A stretch of 64,000 bases of DNA from Bradyrhizobium sp. AZCC 2262 (GTDB lineage Bacteria > Pseudomonadota > Alphaproteobacteria > Rhizobiales > Xanthobacteraceae). Within the stretch, counting starts at the first letter, position 1; every line of letters begins with the position of its first letter. Below the pieces are notes generated by a model, which ran no database searches, was not told the DNA's origin, and was given only the letters and a program-made list of their open reading frames with translations. Made by a program: the position numbers and the translations under genes. Below, piece by piece: positions 57,646 to 64,000 of this stretch. The stretch covers positions 5,890,001 to 5,954,000 of the forward strand of contig NZ_JAZHRT010000001.1 of assembly GCF_036924535.1 (NCBI RefSeq), given 5' to 3'.

Positions 57646-57896
57646 AAACTCAGGGATGCGCGTGATTGCTTGGCGATTCTCCGGGCCTCCTCCGATGAAA
57701 GCTTGTGCCCGAATGACCATTTCTGAAGATCATCCCGGCAGTGGACAGTCGCCAGCACCAAGCCGTTGGCGCCCTTCACCGTGAAGGCGTCCTCGTGGGA
57801 GCGCTCCACGGTCCAAGGGGGGAAAACGGCGAATTTTGGCCACCCCCTAGCGAGAACAAAACTGGAACATAGATCAATGATGAAGTAAGGTGGCAT
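57642..57896 (-). CDS. Hypothetical protein (84 aa), possibly frameshifted at its 3' end
   Basis: From the ATG at 57896 the peptide contains FAVFPPWTVERSHEDAFTVK, GANGLVLATV and LSSEEARRIAK. It has the style of small conserved hypotheticals in Bradyrhizobium. The end KQSRASLSL looks out of family; adding one G after the AAG codon near 57672 gives RRIAKAITRIPEFM, joining it to the downstream frame. Its exact start is uncertain. Confidence 0.5.
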   Translation of the reverse strand: MPPYFIIDLCSSFVLARGWPKFAVFPPWTVERSHEDAFTVKGANGLVLATVHCRDDLQKWSFGHKLSSEEARRIAKQSRASLSL

Positions 57897-57991
57897 CCTG
57901 ATTGAAGGAGAATCAGGGGCTGCATGGAACCCGACGGAACCCCATATCAAGCGCGAGGGGGTAAAATGCACTAGATATTGAGGGGCCAAGA

Positions 57992-59062
57992 ATGGCCGAC
58001 TTTTACGAAATCGACTTTCTGCCTGTCCACACGTCGAAAAGCGGCGACTGCATTTGTGCCCGGTACCAGGTTGGGGGTACATGGACGCTCCACGTAGTGG
58101 ACGGCGGCTATACGGCCACGGCGCCCGACCTAGCCGCGCATATCGGCAAGTATTTTGCCACGAAGCTGATCAACCACGTCGTCGTCACCCACCCAGATCA
58201 AGATCACGCAGAAGGCTTGGCACCCATCCTCGAACACTTCGAGGTCGGCAAACTCTGGATGCTTCGGCCGTGGATTTACGCGCAAGAACTGCTGCCGCAT
58301 TTCCCGCGGATCGGGTCTGTCGAAAATTTGCAAAAGAGACTCCGGGACGACTACCCGTATATCGCAGCCCTTGAGGAAATCGCGCTCCGTCGAGGGATTC
58401 CTATCGACGAGCCATTTCAAGGTCGCGCCATTGGAGCCTTCACGGTGCTTGCACCGTCGCCCCTGCGATATGGGCAGCTCATATTAAGCTCGGATCGAAC
58501 CCCGCAGATCAGGACCGCCACCGCGGGTATCCTGTCGGGCCTGTTCAACGCCCTTGAACCGCTTGTCACCTTGATCAAGTCCGGTTGGGGTAGCGAGAAT
58601 TTTTCCTCGGAAAACACCAGCGTCGAAAATGAAATGAGCGTTGTTCAGTACGCCAACATTGCCGGGCATCGGATCCTACTCACTGGAGACGCCGGCAGGG
58701 ATGGAATGACTGAAGCCGCTGACTTCGCGCCGACGGTCGGGTTGTTCTTGCCCGGCATCTTCCGTTTCCAAGTGCCACACCATGGCGGACGAAGAAACCT
58801 GTCTACCGATATCGTTGATCGATGGCTCGGGCCGCGACTTCCCAATATTCTGCCGCCAGGCCTTGAAACCTTTACTGCGATGATCAGCTCGGCAAAGGAA
58901 GATACAGCCCACCCGCGTAACGCCGTTCTTCGAGCAATGCTCCATCGCGGGGCATTTATCGGAACAACTGAAGACGGACCAATGCGCGTTGCTTTGAACT
59001 CGCCCGCACCTGCCTGGAACTCCATGAAAAATGTGCCCTACCCCGACGAGCAGGAAGAGTGA
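57992..59062 (+). CDS. Metallo-beta-lactamase-fold hydrolase (ComEC/Rec2-like)
   Basis: A 356-residue protein preceded by GAGGGG at -11. It has the metal-binding HxDxDH in VVVTHPDQDHAEGL (about residues 65-70), the later aspartate motif LLTGDAGRDG and the histidine motif VPHHGGRRN, in the order of the ComEC-like MBL family. The substrate could be a nucleic acid or a cyclic or modified nucleotide; it is not visible from sequence. It is the first gene of a tightly packed three-gene unit with a membrane protein and a HEPN-like protein. Confidence 0.8.
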   Translation: MADFYEIDFLPVHTSKSGDCICARYQVGGTWTLHVVDGGYTATAPDLAAHIGKYFATKLINHVVVTHPDQDHAEGLAPILEHFEVGKLWMLRPWIYAQELLPHFPRIGSVENLQKRLRDDYPYIAALEEIALRRGIPIDEPFQGRAIGAFTVLAPSPLRYGQLILSSDRTPQIRTATAGILSGLFNALEPLVTLIKSGWGSENFSSENTSVENEMSVVQYANIAGHRILLTGDAGRDGMTEAADFAPTVGLFLPGIFRFQVPHHGGRRNLSTDIVDRWLGPRLPNILPPGLETFTAMISSAKEDTAHPRNAVLRAMLHRGAFIGTTEDGPMRVALNSPAPAWNSMKNVPYPDEQEE

Positions 59063-59064
59063 GC

Positions 59065-59823
59065 ATGTTCAAGTTCCTCGACGCGTACAGCATTCGGGCA
59101 CGGCTATTCCCTGCCATCCTCGGCGCGGCGCCTGCACTGGCGGCGCTCGCCTTGCTGATTTCTTGGCAGCACATCCATCTGTCAAACATCATCGCGACCA
59201 CTACGCTCCTCGTCTTGCTGTTCGCCCTTTCTGATTTCGCCCGCAAGCTTGGTGTTTATGTCGAGCCGAAGATTTACGCTGAAATGGGAGGCAAGCCGTC
59301 GGTAACCATGTTTCGCCGGTCGGATAAGACGATCGAGGACTCCACGAAGGACCGGTACCGGACGTTCATCGCCGGGAAAATAAATCAACCCGTACCGTCG
59401 TCACGGCAAGAATCAGCAAATCAATCTGTAGCCGATGCATTCTATGAGGCGTGCGGGACATGGCTGCGTACTCATACACGCGACGCGAAGAAATTCCCTT
59501 TAGTATTCGGCGAAAATGTCGGTTACGGCTTCCGGCGCAACCAGTTTGGCTTAAAGTGGGTGGCACTGGCGCTCAACCTGATAGTGGTAGCGATATGCGC
59601 CGCGCTGCTTTGGTATCGAACGACCCTTGATATGGGCATTGATCTGACGACACGAACGACGCTGGTTTTTGTCGTCGCGGTCATTCACGCGGCTTACTTC
59701 GCTTTCGTCGTCACCAAGAATAGCGTCAAGGAGAGTGCCCGAAAATACGGTCGGGAGCTGATCCTATCTACCGAGGCACTGATGGCTCCCGCTCATACTT
59801 CCGCAAAGAAAGCTGGACACTGA
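59065..59823 (+). CDS. Four-helix membrane protein (252 aa)
   Basis: The start is ATG 59065, three bases after the MBL gene stop, with AGGAAG upstream; a GTG at 59059 overlapping that stop is an alternative. Membrane helices are at about residues 15-35, 39-60, 170-192 and 200-222, leaving a soluble loop of roughly 110 residues (SRQESANQSVADAF and GYGFRRNQFGLKWV). It may be the membrane-acting component of the unit. No SLATT or other 2TM effector family can be assigned by eye. Its stop overlaps the next start by one base. Confidence 0.7.
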   Translation: MFKFLDAYSIRARLFPAILGAAPALAALALLISWQHIHLSNIIATTTLLVLLFALSDFARKLGVYVEPKIYAEMGGKPSVTMFRRSDKTIEDSTKDRYRTFIAGKINQPVPSSRQESANQSVADAFYEACGTWLRTHTRDAKKFPLVFGENVGYGFRRNQFGLKWVALALNLIVVAICAALLWYRTTLDMGIDLTTRTTLVFVVAVIHAAYFAFVVTKNSVKESARKYGRELILSTEALMAPAHTSAKKAGH

Positions 59824-60518
59824 TGGCTGAGCAAACAGGCGAGGAAGCCAAAGAGCAAAATATCAAGGCCATGGGTAAGGCGTTGGGTGTTCAATATACA
59901 CAGCTCTGGCAGGAGATTGCGCAACTGAACATTATTTGGAAAGAGTTCATCGAGCTTTTTGGGACGAAGACCAGCAGGATCGAGTTGTTGAACCGCTCTG
60001 CGGGCGCCTTCTTCCGAATGGTTCAAGACGGTATATGGGAAGCGATAGTTCTGCACATAGCGCGCGTTACCGACCCGCCACAATCCCCGGGTGGTAAAGA
60101 CCGACAAAACCTCACTCTTCACAATCTACCGGCGTTAATCCCAGACCTGAAGTTGAAGGGTGAAGTCAAACTTCTCTGTGACGAGGCCACGGCGAACACG
60201 AAGTTCGCTCGTGATTGGCGCAACCGCCGCATCGCGCATCGGGATCTTGATCTGGCTCTGGGCGGGAAGGCAAAGCCGCTCCCCTCAGTCCCGATAAAGC
60301 ACGTCAACGATGCGCTGGCATCATTCGAAAACATCATGAACGCCATCGCGCTTCCCTACTTGAACTCGACAACATCGTTCGATCACAGTATCAGGCTGCA
60401 CGGTGCTCTGGAGCTACTGTACCTGCTCGACGACGGTCACGTGCTTCAAGCTGAGCGAAAGAAACGACTGGTAGGGAGTAACTACGCAATCGATCCGTTT
60501 CCGATCAGAGACCTATAA
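59823..60518 (+). CDS. HEPN_AbiU2-like protein (231 aa)
   Basis: A helical protein with the RxxxxxH motif RNRRIAH (about residues 131-137) at the position expected in the HEPN AbiU2-like family. The N-terminal IIWKEFIELFGTKTSRIELLN and the aromatic QDGIWEAIVLHIARVTD segments support this. HEPN proteins are usually RNases. It overlaps the preceding gene by one base (TGATG), so the three genes are co-translated. It would be the toxic part of the unit if the MBL protein or the membrane protein controls it. Confidence 0.7.
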   Translation: MAEQTGEEAKEQNIKAMGKALGVQYTQLWQEIAQLNIIWKEFIELFGTKTSRIELLNRSAGAFFRMVQDGIWEAIVLHIARVTDPPQSPGGKDRQNLTLHNLPALIPDLKLKGEVKLLCDEATANTKFARDWRNRRIAHRDLDLALGGKAKPLPSVPIKHVNDALASFENIMNAIALPYLNSTTSFDHSIRLHGALELLYLLDDGHVLQAERKKRLVGSNYAIDPFPIRDL

Positions 60519-60643
60519 CGCGATCGGGAAACATCCTCGAAAGCCCGGCTGTATCGGCGCGAAGTGGTTCGCACTCCTCGTTACTCCAATCATAGCTGCT
60601 TGGGGTCGTTGGATAATAAACGAAACTTCCTAAAGTCATACGG

Positions 60644-60871
60644 TTAATCGGCCCTCGCTCGACGTCTGCGACGAACCAAATCCTCGACATCAGTTCCGAG
60701 CGCTTTCGCTATTCGGTCAAGGACCAATAACGATGGATTGCGTTTGCCGCCTTCCACTCCACTCAAATAGGTCTGGTGAATCTTTGCCCGATAGGCCAGC
60801 TCCTCTTGGCTGAGCTTCTTGGCTCGGCGCAATTCCTGAACATTCAATCCGACTCGGTCCCGCAGATCCAT
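60644..60871 (-). CDS. XRE-family helix-turn-helix regulator (75 aa)
   Basis: A minimal Cro/C1-type HTH protein: LNVQELRRAKKLSQEELAYR and QTYLSGVEGGKRNPSLLVLD form the DNA-binding helices, followed by a basic tail (RRRRRARAD). It is convergent with the three-gene MBL-HEPN unit and is followed upstream (60872-61004) by a divergent gene. It may repress its own gene or one of the neighbouring cargo units. Confidence 0.85.
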   Translation of the reverse strand: MDLRDRVGLNVQELRRAKKLSQEELAYRAKIHQTYLSGVEGGKRNPSLLVLDRIAKALGTDVEDLVRRRRRARAD

Positions 60872-61004
60872 GCAGGTAGAGCAGAAGACCGCGCGACGTT
60901 AGCCCATAGACTATGAGTCATAAAAAGAGCTATCCTGCGCTCGTGCAGCTGGTTTTTCCCATCGGCAGCTTGAACGTATTGACCATCAATTGAGGCTTGC
61001 CTTG

Positions 61005-61427
61005 ATGTCCCCACCCGTATCACTCGAACCCTTTGTCGAGCCTATCGATAGGACGCTTGATTTCAATGGTGCCGCTGGCTATCGAATTGGATACCGCATG
61101 GGTCCAGACGGCAAAGCTATTACATCAACAACTGTAACTGCTGAAATTATTGAAAAGATTGTGAATTTGCGTGGGTCGGTAGCGTTGACCATCACGCCGG
61201 ATGGTGAGGTTGCAGTCGCAGTATCTTACTCGAATTCCGTGGAATCCGCCTTGCACGGAGCCGCCCCTATCGACAATTTAGTACGAAATGCGCTGAACTT
61301 CGAAAACCTGCGCATGGAGGAGGCTAGCGCTGCTGATCTAAGAATCCTACTCCAGCGCCTTCAGAGTTCGGTCGACCTTGTGAGGGAGGCCATTGATGGG
61401 ATGGCCAGGTGCTCGAAGGGGCCCTAA
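61005..61427 (+). CDS. Hypothetical protein (140 aa)
   Basis: Starts at ATG 61005 with GAGG upstream; a TTG at 60990 is an alternative. It is soluble and acidic, with DGEVAVAVSYSNSVESALHG in the centre and a C-terminal coiled-coil-like helix (ASAADLRILLQRLQSSVD). No family is recognised. It is divergent from the XRE gene, whose product may regulate it. It ends 118 bases before the convergent conjugation genes. Confidence 0.5.
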   Translation: MSPPVSLEPFVEPIDRTLDFNGAAGYRIGYRMGPDGKAITSTTVTAEIIEKIVNLRGSVALTITPDGEVAVAVSYSNSVESALHGAAPIDNLVRNALNFENLRMEEASAADLRILLQRLQSSVDLVREAIDGMARCSKGP

Positions 61428-61545
61428 CATAAATGATGGGTACCTCGGGCTCTGCCCTCGCCTCCCCAGCTAAACGAATAGTTGGACTTTTGCGCATTCA
61501 TCACTGGCGCCGGCGCCAAATTGCTCGTCTACCCTGGCGAGGGCT

Positions 61546-61839
61546 CTACTCACCCTGGTCCTGCCCTTTGCGGGTGCGCCGGTCCTCAGGATTCCGTGGA
61601 GCGGCATCGGACAAGTCCCTCACGCCGTTTGCCCGGCTGACTCGCCGAAAATCCGCATCGCCATCCAGAAACGCCTCCAGCATGAACGGCACTAGGTCCG
61701 CCACCTCCTCGCGGGTGCCGTAGGTCTCAGCGTAAAAATTGGCGTAGTCGCGCAGCCGCGCTGCGAGATTGGGCGGCAATGTCATGCTGAGCTTGACCGG
61801 GGTGCGATCTGGCAGCTTCGAGAGCTTCATCAGGGTCAT
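61546..61839 (-). CDS. DUF2274 protein, conjugation-associated
   Basis: A 97-residue protein of the DUF2274 type: KLSKLPDRTPVKLSMTLPPN is its signature start and LVPFMLEAFLDGDADF the second half. Genes of this family usually follow trbI in conjugative elements. The start overlaps the trbI stop by four bases (ATGA), so it is co-translated. The function is unknown. Confidence 0.85.
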   Translation of the reverse strand: MTLMKLSKLPDRTPVKLSMTLPPNLAARLRDYANFYAETYGTREEVADLVPFMLEAFLDGDADFRRVSRANGVRDLSDAAPRNPEDRRTRKGQDQGE

Positions 61840-63119
61840 CTCGTCGTCGTTGCAGTTTGAAAGTCCTGATAGGGCTTCAGCACCAGATCCTTCGAAACAA
61901 TCACCCGCAGCGGCCAGCCTGGCCGCACCGTGATGGTCGGCTGGACATCGAGTTCACGCTCGACAAGTCGCTGGCCTGCGCGATTGGTGGTTTGTTGAAT
62001 GCTTTCGCGCAGCGCTTTGACCAGGTCGCCTTCATCATTGCCGAGCGAAAGCTGGGTCCCGACGCCAAGAAGCGTCGCAAGACCAATTCCCTTGAGCAAC
62101 TGCCATGTATGGAAATCGACCTCATCCTCGAGACCGGCGTAACCCGCTACGTCTGTCGCTGGCAAATTCTCGACTACGATCGAATTGCCGTTCGGCAGGA
62201 TCAGGCGCGTCCAGACCACCAGCGCACGTTTCTGTCCAAAGGCAACGACGCTGTCGTATTTGCCAAAGAGCCTCGTCCCCTGCGGAACCAGAAGATGCTC
62301 GCCGGTCACCGTGTCGTATACGTTTTCGGTTACCTGCGCGATCGTCGATCCAGGCAGATCGGAATTCAAACCGGTAATCAGGCTCGCCGGAATGATCGAC
62401 CCCGCCATGATCGCATAGGGAGATGGCGCGGCTGCGAGGGAGTGCGGGTTCGTGGTTTCCTTGTCGGCCTTGGCGCTGACAAAGGCGAGCTTACGTGCCT
62501 GAGAAGATGGAATGATCTCGCTGGAGCGATCCGTCAAACCCGGTGACGTCTTCGCAAGGATATCAGATGTCGTCGGAGCATTGTCCGCGGTCGCAGGGCG
62601 AAACGCCGAGGGCTGCTCGGTCGTTGAGGCCGCAGGCGTCGACTGTTTGCGGCGGTCCTGTTTGTCGGACAGACGAAATAAGAGGCCCGACTCCTTAGCC
62701 TGCTGTGCAATACGAGCCTGCCGGATCCGCTCCGCCCGCTCTGCATCCTGTTCCGCGTTTGCCTGGAATGGCGTCTCGGATACCGGCCCTGCTCCAAGTT
62801 TCTTTTCACTCTCCGCAAAGGCACGGCCGACGTCGCCTGGCGAAGGCGGCCCTAGCTTGGGCGGCAAATTCTCGTAGGACTTGGGCAACTTCGCGAGCCC
62901 GTCCGCCGTTTGCTTCCGGTCGGTGTTGTATAACTCGGCTCGTTCGCCTGGTTTGAACGTCCGAGGCGGACTGAGCGCAACGATCGTCGCTCCCGCAATG
63001 AATAGCGCGGCGACCGCGCAGCCAATCATGAGGGTGCGTTTGTTGAGGCGGCGGATCGGCCGCGGCCGCGCCCGCAACTCAAGCCGCTCTGGTGGAACTT
63101 TGTCGGAATCTTCAGTCAC
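61836..63119 (-). CDS. trbI: TrbI/VirB10-family conjugal transfer protein
   Basis: A 427-residue inner-to-outer-membrane bridging component of the Trb type IV secretion system. A short cytoplasmic basic part and one membrane helix (about residues 30-52) precede a proline-rich periplasmic linker. The conserved C-terminal domain contains IMAGSIIPASLITGLNSDLP and VPQGTRLFGKYDSVVAFGQ. It overlaps trbG by four bases. It joins the core complex that spans both membranes. Confidence 0.95.
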   Translation of the reverse strand: MTEDSDKVPPERLELRARPRPIRRLNKRTLMIGCAVAALFIAGATIVALSPPRTFKPGERAELYNTDRKQTADGLAKLPKSYENLPPKLGPPSPGDVGRAFAESEKKLGAGPVSETPFQANAEQDAERAERIRQARIAQQAKESGLLFRLSDKQDRRKQSTPAASTTEQPSAFRPATADNAPTTSDILAKTSPGLTDRSSEIIPSSQARKLAFVSAKADKETTNPHSLAAAPSPYAIMAGSIIPASLITGLNSDLPGSTIAQVTENVYDTVTGEHLLVPQGTRLFGKYDSVVAFGQKRALVVWTRLILPNGNSIVVENLPATDVAGYAGLEDEVDFHTWQLLKGIGLATLLGVGTQLSLGNDEGDLVKALRESIQQTTNRAGQRLVERELDVQPTITVRPGWPLRVIVSKDLVLKPYQDFQTATTTR

Positions 63120-64000
63120 GATGCGCCTCCAGTGCTGAAGATCTGCGAGATCGGGTGAGCGTCAGTGCGGATGATCCGAACCGTCCGCTGGGGGTTCTCG
63201 CCAAGGCGAAGTTCGGCGGCGCCGAACATTCGGTCGACGATGTAGTAGGAGCCTCGTACACGATAATTAACGAGGTTTGGCCGGCCGTCGGCGCCGGCGA
63301 TGAATAGCGGCGGCGCTTCGCCTTGGGATATGCCCGACGGCATCTGAATAAAGACCTTGTGGCCATCGTCGAAGGCCCGCAGCGGCCGCCACGGCGGATC
63401 GTCCCCTTCGATGCGGTAACGGAAGTTCAGGCTATCCAACCGCACGCCGCGATCAGCGACGCGTTCCTCGGTTTCCTGCGCCGCTTGGTTCTGCTTGTGA
63501 AGCGCAAGCAAGCTATCAGTCGGATAGGTCCAGGAAATCGAGGCCATGTACGTCTGTTTGGTGGAGACGAGCTCGAGGTGGTAGGTGCGCCGGTCGGTCA
63601 ACACCACGAGATTGGTCTGAATATCCGGCAGCGTCGGCTTGACCAGGATATGTACCCGCCGAGTGCTCCCCTGCCCGCTTATTGTGTCGGCAATGACCCA
63701 GCGCACGGTGTCGCCGGTCGAGACATCGATCAGCTCTTCGGCTGGCTGAAGCACGACGGTCGAGACCTTCTCTGGGCTGGCATAGAGCCGATAGAGCGCA
63801 CCCTCCGTCCAAGGGTAGACTTGGATGGCGTTGATATAACCAGCCCGGGTCGGTTCGATCCGTGCGGCTTTGTTGGCGGTAGCAATCGCCTGCTCCGGGG
63901 GAACTTTTTCTTCCTTTCCGCCCTTGGTAGGCCAAGGCTTGAGTTGGCCGGGTAGAGGCAGCACCTTGGGTATTTCAACAACCTGAATCGGCTTCGGTGG
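63116..64000 (-). CDS. trbG: TrbG/VirB9-family conjugal transfer protein, 5' end beyond window
   Basis: The frame is open to the window edge, so the start lies outside; about 295 residues are visible. LPLPGQLKPWPTKG near the edge is the family N-terminal region, after which YPWTEGALYRLYASPEKVST and RTYHLELVSTKQTYMASISW and VNYRVRGSYYIVDRMFGAAEL are TrbG signatures. It is an outer-membrane-associated core component of the Trb secretion system and shows that the island carries conjugation genes. Confidence 0.93.
   Translation of the reverse strand, partial: PPKPIQVVEIPKVLPLPGQLKPWPTKGGKEEKVPPEQAIATANKAARIEPTRAGYINAIQVYPWTEGALYRLYASPEKVSTVVLQPAEELIDVSTGDTVRWVIADTISGQGSTRRVHILVKPTLPDIQTNLVVLTDRRTYHLELVSTKQTYMASISWTYPTDSLLALHKQNQAAQETEERVADRGVRLDSLNFRYRIEGDDPPWRPLRAFDDGHKVFIQMPSGISQGEAPPLFIAGADGRPNLVNYRVRGSYYIVDRMFGAAELRLGENPQRTVRIIRTDAHPISQIFSTGGAS

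Overview
The window reads as the chromosome of a GC-rich alphaproteobacterium of the Bradyrhizobium/Rhodopseudomonas group. The evidence is the family composition, the fused NuoE/NuoF-type formate dehydrogenase subunit, the rhizobial-style palindromic repeats, and many small hypothetical genes of a kind typical of that group. This is judged by eye; no search was run.

Left part (1-17.2 kb): the end of an acyl-CoA synthetase gene, a pyridoxamine-phosphate-oxidase-fold protein, and a complete high-affinity potassium uptake operon on the minus strand (kdpF-A-B-C-D-E). Two further tiny membrane ORFs flank kdpF. A run of small uncharacterised genes follows, with a dihydrodipicolinate-synthase-family gene, a corA gene broken by an apparent one-base deletion, and a LysM protein.

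Middle part (17.2-39 kb): a formate/molybdenum-cofactor cluster. It holds an NAD-dependent Mo/W formate dehydrogenase (alpha subunit plus fused beta-gamma subunit), an OFA-family transporter, a histidine kinase with a sigma54 activator, tusA, moeA, mobB, fdhD and mobA. Two further MoeA-like genes, one fused to a periplasmic-binding-protein-like domain, an FAD monooxygenase and two solute-binding proteins complete it. Sigma54-type -24/-12 elements lie upstream of fdhB and of the transporter. Two tandem palindromes, resembling activator sites, lie upstream of the transporter promoter. The activator gene in the same cluster is the natural candidate regulator.

Right part (39.1-64 kb): a tRNA-Ile2 (CAU) gene marks the apparent edge of an accessory island. 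The far end carries conjugation genes (trbG, trbI, DUF2274), so the island looks like an integrative conjugative element, although no integrase or att repeat is visible. Its cargo looks like defence genes in at least five compact units: (A) TauD-like dioxygenase + HEPN/zinc-ribbon protein + Mrr-like nuclease; (B) SIR2/DUF4917-like protein + PD-(D/E)xK protein; (C) a 1774-residue STAND-like NTPase with a nuclease-like N-terminus, meeting tail to tail (D) a small membrane protein + 1233-residue STAND-like NTPase; (E) nuclease-like + HEPN-like pair, the latter frameshifted; (F) ComEC-like metallo-beta-lactamase + four-helix membrane protein + HEPN_AbiU2-like protein. I do not recognise A, E or F as named systems; they are the best candidates for something undescribed.

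One or two single-base frameshifts are evident (corA, the HEPN-like gene of unit E), and a third is possible near 57.67 kb. They may be real decay or assembly errors.
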